A stretch of DNA of 64,000 bases, taken from assembly GCF_050948215.1 (NCBI RefSeq), contig NC_135165.1, positions 8,302,001 through 8,366,000 on the forward strand. Direction: 5' to 3'. Under the pieces are notes generated by a model. That model did no database searches. It worked only from the letters and a program-made list of their open reading frames with translations, and had not been told where the DNA came from. The translations under genes and the position numbers were made by a program. This document shows, piece after piece, positions 10,500-24,600 of this stretch; the stretch's first letter is position 1, and each line of letters opens with the position of its first letter. The DNA is from Halictus rubicundus (lineage: Eukaryota > Arthropoda > Insecta > Hymenoptera > Halictidae).

Positions 10500-13400
10500 T
10501 TCGGTCAACCTTGCTGCACCGAGCGTAGAACAGCAGAGAGATGGGCATGTTTGGCTGTTATCCGTGGTCTCTCATTTCGATCTGGTTGCGTGAACGAGAA
10601 CCGCTCGGTCTCTCCCACGGAGCCGACGGAGCAGACGTCCAGTAATCTTCGCGATGTTCAGGTGACGTTGTGTTAGCATATATCGAGGGACGTCGCCGTT
10701 GGGTTAGAGCCGGATAGCACGGAATTAAGATAAACGTAGAGATCCGGCGACAGGCGATGATTAACGAGTATATGGTGCGCTCGCGTTTTTTGCCGTGGTC
10801 TTTCATTCAGAGAGAGGGCCTCACGGTGTGTTCCCGTGCACTCAACACCTTCGCCATAGTAAGAAGAAGAGGAGAGGAGAGAGGAGGTGAGAAGGGGGAG
10901 GGGAGGGCAGAAGGTGGGGGCAAGAAAACTGGGAGACAAACGGTTCGTTTAACATCGCCGCGAAATCCACGAAACCGCCGCTCGCCGCGCGCTGGAGCCC
11001 GGTGCCTTTTTTGCCGCTATTAATTCAGATTGCGGTTCGTAAATTGCGCTCGCGCTCTGCCAAGCCGAGCCGAGCCGAGCCGAGAGAGCGCAATATCCTT
11101 CCCGGCTTCGGGGTTTGGCTTTTTCTTCAGGGAATGCCGAAGTTTCTCGCCGGGCCCGCATTCCGTGTCACGTACGAGACGTAAACGCGCCGGCCGAACG
11201 ACAGAAAATTAGTGTCGTGCTCTGTAAACGGGGCCGCGGTAATGAAATTAAACGGGAGGCGATTCCGCGAATGAGAAATATTTCAATCGATCCGAGCCGC
11301 AATTTCCCGCGTGTTTCCGATTCCATGGAAGAACCCCGTCCTGCCGAGGATCTTTACCGGGAGAGCGTCTCGAAAAACACGAACGAACGAACGACGGCGA
11401 ACCAATGGTGCGGACCGCCCGAGCTGTATACACCTGCCACCTTCGTAGATTAAGATCATTTCACGCAATTATGCGATCCGGGCAAAAAGCCCGCCGCGGT
11501 TTCGACCGTTAATTGCGATGCCGAGGTGAAAACGTCTTGCCTGAGAGCGGCACCCGCACTGCCATCGGGCAGAGAGTGTTTGTTTTGCGCGAGACATATG
11601 TTATTCTTAACACTTTGCGGCCCTGTGTCGTGCCAGGCTCGACATTAACTTTTGCACCAATAGTTTCACTGATTTACCGCACATTCATCGATAATGCCAC
11701 AAACTATATTATAACTTGATGCAGTTGTAACAGAAATAGATTGGTCAAATACAAAATTGCGAAGACATTAATGATAGTAGTTCACTGCGAGACTTCTTGC
11801 GACCTCCTCTCCCGTAAATGTGAAGTTTAAGACATTGAGGGAGAAATTGTGTACCCAACATCAAAATGAAAATAAAGCCCTGTGCTTTAAAGGACCATTC
11901 TTAGATTTTAAATAACATCCCTTTTTCGTTGAACACCATACTGATTAGAAAATATTATTATTACAATACCTGTGTCTGAAAATTAAGGAACCGTCTCGGA
12001 AAATGTCGCCACTGTTTGATCATCTTCCCAGTAATACGAAACGGTAAATACTTGTATTTGCCGAAGATTATTAGTGCTGTCAAGATTGTTGTTCGTCTGC
12101 GACGCCACAGTGTGCCCGCCATTGTAACTCGAAAGAAATGATTACACCCAGGGTCGATCTAACCGAGATGATCCCGTGCCAATGCTACCGACTGTACTCC
12201 GGGACGGGGACTAATTAACACGCTCGTACATTAACGTCCAAATGAATAATTATCGCGAGGCGAAACCTGCGCAGACATCGGGCCCGAACCTGTCGTAGAT
12301 TGGATGGATACCAGCCGGAGCTTGCGTCTTTATTAATAACCCTCGACGACATTGACCGATCTGAACAGCTCGTAATTACCATACATGCTCTATAGTTCTG
12401 TCTTGATTGACGAAACGTCTTCGGAATCGCGGTCCCTTCGGTATTGTCTCCGATTTTTACCCTTTCGGTTCGTCGCGATACGAAAGCTTCGACAAACGTC
12501 GGCAAACTTCAACAAGTCTTTGTTCTAGTGTTAGAGGAGAAATTCTTCGAGCTTTCAACGTTGTTAACACGAGGTTTACAATGCTTTAAAAATGACTATA
12601 TTACATTACTTTATCAAAATAACGAGACCGTGTCTATCTAAATGTTTAGCCATTTCATTGTTACAATATATGTATACCCAAAGAAATTTCCATTCCATAC
12701 TCAATAATCATAAATTAAAAATATTAGAACGTTTCACTATGATGCGTCCCATAAATTTAACGTTAATACAGTCTACCGACCAGGGAAATTGCATAATGAC
12801 TCATTATCCGCTGGCAAGTGTTTGTTTGAAGAGTCTGTACTGTTTCAGAAGTAATCCAAAAAACTTGTGCAGCGAACACCGCAATCTCACCCAGTTCTAC
12901 TTTCCTATGAGCCTCGCATCTTCCACCGAACGATTACGTTAATTGTTTTGATCGCGCTCTACAATTCTTGAATTAACGGTGGGAACAAAGTATCTACTAA
13001 AATTAGTCACGCAATTTTTCTGCTTTCCCGCGTCTTCTCCGAAACGGAAGCTTAACGAACGAATCGCCATCGACGAGCGATTATTATAGAGAAATTAGCA
13101 TTCGTAACTTAATGAGCGCGCCGGTAAGCAATAATTTGAACGAATTGATGTATTTCGCGTGAACGGTGTACGTGACTGGAATGAATTACGAGCGAGCACT
13201 ATCATCAGTCGCGATCGGCCAGGAAAAATTGACACGTCAAAGCAGCCTCGAAAGTAACAAAGACTCGCAATTACGCGCAATTAATCGGTAAACAGGATAC
13301 CATAACCGGCTATTAACATCGCGCTGGTCCCAACGATTTATAATCGTATCGAATGCTACCATTATTCCCCGGAGATAATCGTACTCGAGGACTAGCCGAC

Positions 13401-14830
13401 GCGGGCAGTCGATCGGGAAATAATTAAAAACGCCGCCGTGATGATTGCTCATCGCAGGGGCCACTGCCTTAACGATCCCCCGTAGTATGCACACCTGTCC
13501 GCGAGGATGCAAACGTTAACACGAAGGTAAAGCCATTCCTTAACGCGTTGGCAATAACGATTTTATCAGAACATTACATTGAATCGGAAACGCTCAAAAT
13601 TTCTTCTTAATGCGCTCGACCAAATTGAATGCAACGTCGCTACCGGACATGCAATTCCAGTAATTGCATATCTCTCGTGCATCTAAATGTCGACATGTTG
13701 CTACTTCGTTGGTAAATCACTAACGACTCGAGTAATTATTTCGATAATTTATACACGATGAAAAATTGCCTGTTTGTATCGATTTTTCTTCGTAGATTCT
13801 TATCTGATGTGGCAGAGACTTGGTCGAGTATATTAAATGCATAGCAATCTTTTGCAATATTTTATGTGACTGTTACCAGTCGAACGAGCATGACATTTCC
13901 TTCGGGACTGTTTATTTAACCTCCTATAAAAACATTGCAAATAGGTAAAATAATTAATGCCATCTATTTCTGTTTTCCTCCATCAGTGTCGCATTAAAAA
14001 CGTTCTAATTCAGTTATTTTGCAAGATACAACAAAAAAAGAACTCATACAATAAATACCACATTCGAACATTTCCATTAACGTCGTTCTCATCTGAGAAA
14101 AAATTTCAAACGATCTGGCCCATCGTCTCAGTGAAACCTGCGATCAACATTGTTGCAATTTATTTCGCGAATATCGATGTTGCCATTGTCTGAGCGTTGT
14201 AACGACGTCGAGGACCTTGTCATGCACAGTATGGCGGTACAATTTAGTTAACAAGGTAGCATTTCATCGTGCCCGGGACAATAGGAAAGATCGGTGGAAA
14301 TATGTGCTGCACAGGCGCGCGCCGTTTCGAGGACGATTATTACGAAGAGGGTCGGTTGGCAATTATATTAATTGACATTAGCGAAGAGTTTCCACGGGCT
14401 CGCGTGACCGACCTATCGGTACTGGATCTGTAAAGCGTTAACCCTTGCTCCCCCCTTCCATCCCTCTTCGGATGCATGAAACACGAGTGCAGCGAAAACG
14501 AAGAGATTAAACCCGGGAGAGAGACGTGGCTCTCGACGGTCCATGGGGTTCGTTTACAAACGGGAACTGGAAACGGGTGCAGTCATCCAAGAATCCGCGC
14601 AACGTAATGGGCTGGCCCCCTCCCCCCCTAATCGATGATTAGGAGACCGATGTTCGTGCGCAGAGCGTTGCACGGGCCGTGCACTTCGCGATGCTGATTG
14701 CGGCTGCCGCCATGATAGCTTCGAGCGGTGAAAAGCAAGCCGTTTGCAAGACGATCTCAATGAGAGATAACCGGACGAGAAGTTGAAGCCTCCGTGGATA
14801 TTGTAAATTGCTTCGTTGATCGGATTTCAA
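10500..14830. other. Non-coding stretch
   Basis: GC-rich to 11.6 kb, then mostly AT-rich. One TTAA-type end at 11,607. Nothing else recognised. Confidence 0.35.
11607..11650 (+). repeat. Single TTAA-CACTTTGCGG end
   Basis: TTAACACTTTGCGGCCCTGT followed by a short palindromic GTCG..CGAC, like the 36,328 element. The right end was not found. Confidence 0.33.
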
Positions 14831-14839
14831 CGACTTTGC

Positions 14840-15160
14840 TTTGGAAACTCGGAAAGGTGGGAGACCAGCTCCTGAAACCGACAGACGTCGATGGACAACC
14901 CTAATTGTTTTACCCATTTGCGGTGATTTTACGAAAGGCTAAATGCTATCGTTCTGCAGAAAGTTTCATGGTCTTTCGACTGGTAATAGTTATGTTAAGA
15001 ATAAATTAATAGTTCAGACTGTATGCATGGACATTTGGAAAACTGTAAAGCAAACTCCTAGAAAATGTAGAAATCGATGGGCTGAGTAGCCCTAATTGTT
15101 TTACCCATTATGCGATGATTTTACGTAAGGTTGAAAGGTATAGTTTTGCAAATTGGCAAG
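14840..15160. repeat. 191-bp tandem duplication
   Basis: CCCTAATTGTTTTACCCAT occurs at 14,899 and 15,090, each followed by a similar GCGATGATTTTACG segment. Confidence 0.65.
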
Positions 15161-16079
15161 CCAGATCCAGGAAGAATCGCAGAACTCTTCATATCGACAT
15201 GACGTCACCTTCCCCCTGTTTCGCAACAATGGCGATCACGAAAAGGCGAAAATCGGAGAACACAGGGGAACATACACAACTCGCGAAACGTTGTTTCGCG
15301 ATTACGTGGTTCTCTCGCGCGGGATTCAAAATTCACAGCCACGAGCGTGACGATCGGCCCGGGCAATAATTATTCACCCGATGGGGGAGATACGTACGAT
15401 TCGGGATGAGCTGTGCAAATACTGCGTGGGAGATAACACGCGCGGCGAGAGCTACTCGCCTAAATTAACCCTCTATTAATCCGACAAGTGGGGGTGGGAC
15501 CCCGGTACATCGTAAATTATCGTTCACGAGGAGAGAAGAGCCCCCGGCCGTCGGTGACGTGCACGTACACGTGACTCGTCGACTTTCATTTTTACACCGT
15601 TTAATTGAATCCATTGTTTGAACGCCAGGCGCCCGGGCACATCTGATACAGAGCCTCGCACTGACGAAACTTTCATCGCTATAAGTTATTTAACTATAGA
15701 CCCGGGAACGTCGACACCTCGAACAACGGAAACGACAGGTAGGCGGAAACCGGGAATTAAAAATGCGTTGTCGTTCTGACGGGTGGCTTGCTGTATCGTC
15801 ACGCTTCGTGGGCTTATTGTTATCCGATGATGCTATTTAAACCTCACCTTCTTTTAATTGGTGGGGATTATTGATGACAACAAATTAATATACTCTGGTC
15901 TGGGTTAGGGTTCTTCTATAGTTTTGTCTAACATTTAAAGTGCTTTGATTCTGATTCGAAAATTTAATGTAATCTTTAAAGGTCTTTTTTGCAAAAAGAT
16001 TCCCTTTACAATCAAATGAAGTTTGTGTTATTCTAAACATTGTCAAATAATTTCATTGCCCATACCTCTTGACGATCCA

Positions 16080-16222
16080 TACTGTAGCCAGCCAATTTTT
16101 ATTCAGCAAATTTTTATAAATGTCGTTCTACAAATTATAGTTCTTCATGATTCGTATTGTAGCCAACCGATTTTGATTTAGCAAATTCTTCTAAACGTCG
16201 TTCTACAAGATTAAAAGATGCA
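16080..16222. repeat. 73-bp tandem duplication
   Basis: TACTGTAGCCAGCCAATTTT and TATTGTAGCCAACCGATTTT start two units. Both end GTCGTTCTACAA. Confidence 0.68.
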
Positions 16223-16905
16223 TGTAAATGTCACGGTGATTAAAGGGTTGAACAGATCGTTCGACGATTAAGTTGGCAGAAATAGTAGGTTCCCGTGGTT
16301 CTATTATTTCGTTGAGAAATGATATGTGGAATCAGCTGGGAAGTATAAAAGGTAAAATATGCAGGGGCAAGAGTTAGGTCCCTAAGGTTAGATAGTGGTA
16401 CGAGGACTACAACACGCGCGAGGAACCAGTATTAGAGGGTGACTCTCTAATTACAGGAATACAAATGAGCACGCCAGGCCGTCTGGCCGAATCGTTCCCG
16501 ACTCACGATGCTCGCTGGTAGCAGGGACCAAATACACTATCCTCCAGAAGTATTCGGCCAGCCACGGGATCCTCCATCGCTCCTCCGATTATCCAGCTAT
16601 ACCATTCCACCCTTCTCCCATTTCAATTTGGCCAAACTCGGAAAGCTCACAAGATATACCAAATAATTAGTGCCTTCATTCGCATCAATTTAAAAAAGCT
16701 ATCCTAATATCCAAGAAAATTTCCAGGCACTTTAAAAGAATTATTGCAATGCAACCTTCAGACAATAATCTTCAAGTTTTAAAAAGCAGCTTAACACCTA
16801 ACAACGCACCTAATATTGCAGTTAATTCGGTCAACTTAAGCAAACTAAAATATTCGCAATATTGTCTGCGAGATAGACCAAGAACCGAACACGAATCCTC
16901 ATTAA

Positions 16906-16950
16906 TAGACTGCGGATTTATATGCAAAATAAAAATTACATTTATTTATT
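16906..16950 (+). repeat. Family A left end (fragment)
   Basis: TAGACTGCGGATTTATATGC followed by AAAATAAAAATTAC. This is one of the best matches to the family left arm. The right end was not found. Confidence 0.5.
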
Positions 16951-17581
16951 TTCTTAACCATTTTAATAAGTCCTAGATAATAAAACAGTACTTGTAAGTT
17001 CAAACAGTATCACGTACTCCACGACGCAAGCTCAGAAGAACAAACGGAGCACGGTCCCAAAAAGAACATTCAAACTCAATCAAGCTCGCATCGCGAGCAA
17101 TTACCGGGACCATCTCTCCGACTATCATTCGCAATCAGCTCGGGGCCCGGGTTGATAATTCCCGTTTAAAGGGGCCCGGGAAACGGGAACGCGTCGACAA
17201 GAACGTAAAGGTGGGCAAATACTTATGGTCGGTAGTGTAGCTTTAGGAGTGGCTCGCGGCTGGCGCGGCTTCCTCGATGGTGGGGGTTATCGTGGCGGGT
17301 GGAGGGGAGTCTGTTGGGGCCCGGGCCCCGATCGGAGTGGCGGGGACGGAGAGAGTGGGCCCCGCGAACGAAGGAGGGAACGAGAGAGGGAGAAGAGGGC
17401 CGAAGGGAGCTGATCTGACGAGGTGGCGGGGAACCGACAGGGCCTGCTGCCGATCCTGGACCACCCAAGACGAAATTCACTATAGTTTGTTCGCCGCGGT
17501 TACGATCCTCGTTTCCAGTCTACCCTTCCGTCCTTCCTCTTCTACCCCTTCGGCTGCCGCGCGCTCTTCAACCAGCCCGTT

Positions 17582-17694
17582 TCCTCTCTCCTCTCCTCCC
17601 CTCTCCTCTCTTCTCCTCTCCTCACCACTCGTCTCCTCTCCTCTCCTCTCCTCTCCTCTCCTCTCCTCTCCTCTCCTCACCACTCCTCTTCGGT
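17582..17694. repeat. Pentanucleotide tract (TCTCC)n
   Basis: About twenty TCTCC units, interrupted twice by TCACCAC. Purely pyrimidine over most of its length. Confidence 0.8.
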
Positions 17695-18247
17695 GTATCT
17701 TTCTCTTCGTTTTCTGTTTCGCGCTTTCGTTCGCAAGCGAATCGACCCGGCACGCCGCGCCGCGACATCCGAGCAGCAACCGACGCCGATGCCACGGCGA
17801 AACGGGAAAAAGTCCGGGGATTCGACACGCTCGTTTCGGATAGCGGGCCTTTGCCGCGGTGATAACGATTCTGTACCGAGCCGACCCGAACCCCGGCATG
17901 GAAGCACCGGGTCGGGCTTTTTACGGGCCCAGATCGGGCGAGATAGCGCGCGACGATGCTCTACCGGAACGTATGACTTCACTTTAATGCGAGGCGTCGA
18001 CCGTCACTTCGAGGACAACGCAGGGAGTGTAGGTTTCTCGAAGAGACTTCTTGTGATTCGTTGTTGAATCCAAAATTATTATTATTTTTCTGGACATTTA
18101 TTATTGCTACATCAAATGCATATATGCAGTTTTTCTAAACGGTTCCTTGATTACTAGTAATCACTAGTATATCTTGTTTCAGGGGTCAAATCGTCGATCT
18201 TGCGAATTAGTACGGAAAGATACTGTTCCTTGAGATTTTTAGAGGCT

Positions 18248-18673
18248 GTGACTGCGGATTTTTATGCAAAATACAAATTTTCTACGTCAAGTGCAAGGAA
18301 CGGAGATCAAATACAAACTTCTTTCATTTTTGAATAACTTCTATAGAGTGAAAATAATACATTGATTATCTCAAATTCGTTTAACCTTTTGCTGGCCGTG
18401 TTTTCACTCTTTTCGGAACTTGCCACAATACCATGTAATTCAATTATATTCCATAAGCGGCTTTGCTAGTCTATGTAGAACAGCTGGGATATATTGCAAT
18501 TGTTGGTACATGGCATAAAATTGTGGCGCTATTGATGATCGTAATGTGAATCAGTAAACTAAGTAATGTTGGTGGAAAAGTTAATGTCGAGTCTAGCTCA
18601 TAGAACCATTTCACTCTTTCATATTGCACCTACTTGTTTTTATCGTAATTGCATAAAATCCGCAATCTAGTGA
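18248..18673 (+). mobile_element. Family A element split by a nested TTAA element
   Basis: The left end TGACTGCGGATTTTTATGCA and the right end TTGCATAAAATCCGCAATC lie 425 bp apart instead of about 195. Most of the excess is the TTAA-flanked segment 18382-18584; removing it leaves about 220 bp. Confidence 0.6.
18382..18584. mobile_element. TTAA-flanked element nested in family A
   Basis: Begins TTAACCTTTTGCTGG and ends with the near-inverse CCACC..AAAAGTTAA. TTAA borders both sides, as expected for piggyBac-type target duplication. The ends match only partly. Confidence 0.45.
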
Positions 18674-18958
18674 TGGTATAGCCAGATTTTAGAGCCACAG
18701 TTGTGAACTATAATATTGACACGGCTAAATTTTAATTTCGTACAATATAATAGAAGCGCGTGGATGTAAGGAACAAACTGATACTGAATTGATTTCTCTT
18801 GGAAATTGTAAGTATCGTGTCTGTGACGGAAAACACATAAAATATTGTATAAACGAATTGTATATTAAAAGCTAGCTGTTCCAATTGTTCGCGATCGTTT
18901 ATAATACTTCAATGCAGACATAGACAAGGAATCGTCAAAACTGTTTGTTTTATAAGGA

Positions 18959-19010
18959 TTAACACTAGGTCTGCGGCACCCGTCGGAAAATGACAGGCTC
19001 CGAATTCATT
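18959..19010 (+). repeat. Single TTAA-CACTAG end
   Basis: TTAACACTAGGTCTGCGGCA followed by CCCGTCGGAAAATGAC has the terminus and subterminal palindrome of the CACTAG group. No right end was found. Confidence 0.38.
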
Positions 19011-19807
19011 TATCTACAACTATTGTCACTTCAAAAACATTCTGTGTATCGGTGTGACTCTGACTATAATACATTCGCAGATAAATTATGCCTAGACTGC
19101 AGGCTATATGAATTAATAATGAAAATAATAAATGACTAGCTAAAATACTATTCACCATTCTGCAAATCAAATTCAGTCTTTTGCAAATAAATTCAGCCTC
19201 TTCTGCAAATCATATCCACCTGTTTGAAAATTAAAATAGTCTTGTGGATGATTCAAAAGTAATACTGGTAGACAAGACGCGGTTTATTATTTCTGCCACC
19301 ATATTGTCCAATGACGAATTCCATGGAAGAAGTCTTCTCAAAAAGTAAATTCTGCGCGAGAGACATTTTGGCTGATCCTTCAAACCGTAGACACTTAGTG
19401 ATTGTCATTAATCATTCTGGTGCAATTATCACTCCTACAGATTTCCATAATTATTACACGAATATGTACATAAAATTACCCCCTGCAGCAGCAGCAGAAC
19501 TATCATAGATGAATTTATACATCTATAAATATTTTTTATGTTAATTTTATGTCATTTCATGTTGTTTTATATTCAAGTATTATTACGTATGTACAATAAA
19601 ATTTTTCTTGTGGAATAATAACTTTACGTCGGATATTTTTTTATTAAAGTATACAAATTTCCAGTCATTCTTTTTAGAATATACATGCAAAGAAATAAAT
19701 TTGAGGAATAATTCATCATGACTGCAACTTTACAATCTCAATAATCGTAAATTAAAAACATTAAAACTCGTCATTTTAACAAACCAAATTCGTAAAAAAA
19801 CTTATGT

Positions 19808-19960
19808 TGCAAAAGGGTGAGATTCGACTTACAAAAAGGTGAATTTGATCCGTGAAAGGGTGCATTTGATTTGCAAAAGGGTGCAGTAAGACCTGTAAAA
19901 GAGCAAATTCGGAGTGCAAGAAGATGAATATGATATACAATAGGATTAATTTGGAGAATA
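19808..19960. repeat. 22-bp minisatellite
   Basis: Six or seven imperfect units around GCAAAAGGGTGAATTTGAT, period about 21-23 bp. A related 22-bp pattern (TTCTGCAAATCAAATTCAG) occurs at 19,157-19,240. Confidence 0.6.
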
Positions 19961-20389
19961 AAACCTACAGGACGCGTAAACCGGAAATGAAGAAGACAAC
20001 GTGAAAATAGGGAATCGTAGTAAGAAAGAGAGGTGAACCGTGGGTGATCGGAATCCGCGGCTCGTAACACGGTCCAGGTTGGGCTCGGAGAACCCGGCGG
20101 AACCCGGTGAAACTCGTTCGGGTTGCTCCGATGGACCGGTCAGATAATCTCGAGCCGGACCCCCGCAGCCCTCGGCGTAGAGTGGCGTAGCATAATGTGG
20201 AAAGCGAAGTCACGGGATAAATTGAAGAAGTCACGGTGCATGCGATCGGTTAGCAAAAATACCGGCGCAGGCAGGGAGTAATTACCGTCGAAGTCGACGC
20301 TGAAGAAAGAGAGAAAGAGAAGATTGGCGCTCCCGCGCGCTGAAATACGGTTATGGACGAATCGCGTGATTAATACGTACGGGACGCAG

Positions 20390-20391
<2 letters not shown>

Positions 20392-20429
<38 letters not shown>
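20392..20429. repeat. (TC)n microsatellite
   Basis: About 19 perfect TC units. Confidence 0.9.
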
Positions 20430-20430
<1 letters not shown>

Positions 20431-20991
20431 AGCGTGTGCACTTGGCAGAGAGCTCGTATGTACCCGACCGACGAAACGAGAATCTTCCTACCGGTGGCCG
20501 GCGTTCCTGAGAGAGATATTTCATTCGGCGTGGACTGTGTCTCTGTTTTCTGCGGGCCGTCGCGTCGGCTTGCTTATCTGCCCGTGGTCGTCAGGGTTGG
20601 TTGTCAGCCTTCGGGCTGGGTCTCGAATAGAGTGTCACCCGGTAATCAGCGGGCCCCGGGATTCCTGTAACCGAATACGGCCATTTCAGCCAATATTCGT
20701 AACTGCATGCAAATTGGACGGGACACCGGAGACGTACCCTTGCCTCTGGGTCCCCTAAAGGCTGCCCAAACCCGCCGAGATTGCCTCCGCTATGCTAATG
20801 ATCCACCGATGCTACCTTCGACGCCGACCACGTTGCTCTATGAACACGTCCGTCTGCGAATCTGCTACGTTGAAATCGTTGCCCTCGCCGATCGGACTTC
20901 TAACCCCCAATCGCAACCATTGAAACTCCCCTGCAACTCTTCGATAGGGTTTAGTTACGAACATTCCCCAAAACATGCACTATTGTTCGAG

Positions 20992-21040
20992 TTAACCCTT
21001 TGCGGACTCCTCAGAGTCGAACCTATAGGTCAACAAAAAT
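20992..21040 (+). repeat. Single TTAA-CCCTTTGCGG end
   Basis: TTAACCCTTTGCGGACTCCT followed by CAGAGTCG, the same terminus type as 11,607 and 36,328. Confidence 0.33.
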
Positions 21041-22354
21041 TAACTCTGGGTTTGTCGATCACTAAAAGTGATTATTTTATTATTTTTTACTATTCTAAAA
21101 TTATAATATTATATAAATTTGTTGAATAATTCCTCATGAATGCATCTTTGCATTCTCAATAACCGTAAATTGAAAATATTAGGCCCCGTTATTTTAATTG
21201 TAAGCCTGCTGTTATAAATAAATCTCTGTTCAGAATAGGCCCTATCGGTTCAAGAAAATGTATAATGGTGCTATTCGGTACATTTTTACTATATAAAATA
21301 TTAACAGAAATGTTTAACTATTCATCTTCCTATACCCTATTCCTATGAATATAAAATAATCATCTTGTATTCTGCAACTGTATTATATCATTCGGAGCGT
21401 CCACTTGCGGCTTCATCGACAAATGATTGTTAAAAAAGGTAAAACTGACGAATTGAATTCGGAATTAATTGGAACTGACTGGCAAACTAGGTTCAGGAGC
21501 ACGGACCTGCTTCATATTGAAACTTCTTTCCTTAATAATGTTCTCCTCATTTAATAATGAATAATAATTAATAATGAAAACTTGTTAAAGTGCTAACATT
21601 TCTCGAAACCGATTCGTTTCGTTCGCCGTTTCTCGCACAACAGAAACATGTGACGTCAATTTACGTCTCAGAGGTCTCGTTAATTATACGACTGTTCTCT
21701 AATGGCTTACACTAATTACGCACCGAGATACTCTGGATATTTCCTGTTAAATAAATTTTGTTGTTGTTATTATCGTGTGGGCCGTGATAGAACGATGAGA
21801 GGGGGGAAATATACACAGTAGTTGCGAGTTCCTTTATCACTTCCTTGATTATGTTACGAGAGTCACTTTCTCGGCGCGGAAAGTGAATGGTGTGCTTAGG
21901 TAATGTTATTACATGAATGTAAAATTGACGCACAAGATGGCTGTAATTATTGCAAATTACTATCAACGAAAATTGCGCGAGCCTTCGGAACAATATGAAT
22001 AATCAACAGGAAAATATTGTAGAACATTTGTCAACGCGTTAATTACAGGATTACTGTTCTACAACGTCCCATACAACAAAATTAACATAATTTATCTAAA
22101 CGGTCCGGAGCCGAGAAATCCAAATTTTCATTACAGTGATCCCAATTTTCTAAGTCTCTTAGATACCAAAAATTTAAATAAAATTCTATTCGTTAACGGA
22201 TATCGCTACAAAAACGTAAGAAATCACTTTATTAAAGAAACAGATTCCAGCGTAAAGATAAAGGGATTCAAAGAGTGTCAAAATATTATCGTCAACTTAT
22301 GAAAATTATTAGAAGGAGAAATAAATTTTCCTTTGGTTCTAGTGCCTTGTAATT

Positions 22355-22398
22355 GATGCAGACAATTTTTATTTCGCATAAATCTCCGCAGTGTAATA
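22355..22398 (-). repeat. Family A left arm, reversed (fragment)
   Basis: GACAATTTTTATTTCGCATA then AATCTCCGCAGTG, the reverse complement of a left arm. Confidence 0.45.
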
Positions 22399-23414
22399 AT
22401 CACAGTTTAATTACAAACGCAGCGCGCTATAAAAGCAAACAGACCAGGCGAATTCGCTGGAGAACCGCTAAAAAGATGCGAAGTAATAATTCATCGACTT
22501 GCTTTCAGGCAGCGGCCATCGATTTTTACCGAACAATATAGCGTTGCGGATCGTTAGCAGCAAATGACCGCGCATCCACGACGAAAAGATTAATTACACG
22601 TCGCGGAGATCAATTCCCGTTGCTCGAAATTCTCTTTCCCGTGAGCACAATGCAGGTACAAATTGATTCGTAGTCCGGGGGACCCGTTCCTGCAAAGCCA
22701 AGGTCCCTCTTTCCGTTGTTCGTCGTTGTCGTTGACGTTGTCCTCGACGTTCCACCGTGAGACGGATAAAGTTATGACTCCCCCTGTTCTCGTTCGTTCC
22801 GTTCTTGCGGGAACGTTGGTCCGGTTTTCGGGGATTCTGGGACCAATACGTTCTGGGTCCAACTACGGACCGAGCAGTTCGATATTGGTGCCATCCTCTT
22901 CTTTGGTACCTCTCGCAAAAAGAGAAAAAGCCTCTCGGGGCCGTCGGCATGATGGATGGCAAGAAATGTGTTCTGCGGCTTCGACTTGTTATTGGATTAA
23001 CGCGAGAGAACTCGTTATCGCACCCCGATATCGTCCGAAATCGGCCCCCTCGAATTCGATGTCAATATACTTGCGAGTTCATTATAATGTCTACTGCCGT
23101 TCTAGAAATTTTAGAAAAGTTCACTAGATCGTTCAGAGAAACCCTTTTTCGTTCACCAATAAAATCGCATTAATAAGCAATTAACTGCAATTCCCAGAAA
23201 CTTCATCCGGAAGATCCTACAACGTGATGAGAAAATGTTTAAAAAATATCTTCTCCGTTACCTAAGATAAATATGTATACACGTCGGTCTAGACACAAAA
23301 TTGAATGTAATTTAAAACAGTGGGAAGATTAAAGGAATTGAAGAATTGAATGTATTATTATCGAGCCAGTGAAATTATTAAAGCAAGAAAGTAATGCCTA
23401 CCCTGTTGCTTGCA

Positions 23415-23452
23415 ACAGACAATTATTATTTAGCTTAAAGGTCCGCAGTCTA
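23415..23452 (-). repeat. Family A left arm, reversed (fragment)
   Basis: AGACAATTATTATTTAGC then TTAAAGGTCCGCAGTCTA, a reversed left arm ending in TA. Confidence 0.45.
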
Positions 23453-24600
23453 CATCTTCCTAAACAATTTTTTGATCGCTTTATCCAACTGCATCGAAAG
23501 AGAGCCTTCTGGGGCCGATAGGAGCGTAGCTAATAACCGATCAGCTGTGTTCCCAGAAACTGGCGGGCAGGATCGAGGGCCCGAGGATCGCCGGCGATCG
23601 CTAGATCTCTTGATATTCCGGTGGGTCGCCGCGCAGGCTGCCGATGGTTGGCCGTTCTGAATCCCTGGCTGCTTATCCCTCCTCTATCCCGTGGCATGCG
23701 GGGGGCAGGAGAAAGGAGCTTTGTCGGCTGCGCGCGCGAGAGAGAGAGAGAGAGTGGGGTGGGGGGAAAGGGTCCGACGGATCTAAGGCCCAGCCTCGTT
23801 CGGCCGTTCTCGGGGCCTAGATCGGGTCCCGGTCGGATCCAAAGCGCCGCCCATTTTTTTCTTCCAGCCCCGTAGAAGAGCCGGAGAGTTCTCCGTTGGC
23901 GCGGAATTCGCGAGTCGGGCCCCTCGAATTCGGGGCCCAATTCGTGGCGGGCCCGACCAGTGTCCAGATATTCTGTGTCGCCGGTGGATGGAATGCGCGG
24001 GACGGTACACCTTGTACCGGATTTTTCAGCCGGGGAGCCCACGATAATACCCCGAACGGAAAAAAAGGAGACCCCGTCTCCGCCGGACGAATTGAAATCG
24101 TTCGATCCTCTGGGACAGTCTGACGTGACCGGATTCGAGCTTTCGCGGTTTTTGCCCGAGCAGGCGTTTGATTGAATTCGAGAACGGCAGACAAGGCCTC
24201 GTGGCCTGCGTTGGAATGGACACGGGCCCCGATGTTTTCTGGATACGGGCTGTCCGCTGAGGATTCCGACGAATTCGCGTACCGACGATTTTTCGCCAGG
24301 TTCGAGATACTGGGATTGAAATCGCGGGACAGGAGATGAGGTGTTCTTCTGGCGCGCACCGCTCCTGACCACGAGCATGTTGAATCTGTGTCCTGAGACG
24401 CGGGGCAAGAAATTGATAAAATGTTTGCTGTCGTTTTGTTGGAGTATGCTTGTTGTATCGCGTACGATACAATGTATGCGAGCGATGATTAAATTCGGAA
24501 TATTGGATGTAGAGCTTCTTCTTATTGGTGGAGTTATTTGTAGCTCGTTGCTGGAAGCTGATGAGAATCGTAGAGTATTAATCTTTGCCGAAGCTACAAC

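Larger units (their letters stand above)
15165..17220. other. Non-coding stretch
   Basis: Contains the 73-bp duplication and a family A end. No gene seen. Confidence 0.35.
20430..24600. other. Non-coding stretch with a GC-rich block
   Basis: A TTAA-type end and two reversed family A arms were found. The block 22.6-24.4 kb is GC-rich and holds overlapping long ORFs on the minus strand, the longest 386 codons (23,530-24,690). That ORF reads through a GA microsatellite and a family A element, so I judge it fortuitous. Confidence 0.35.
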
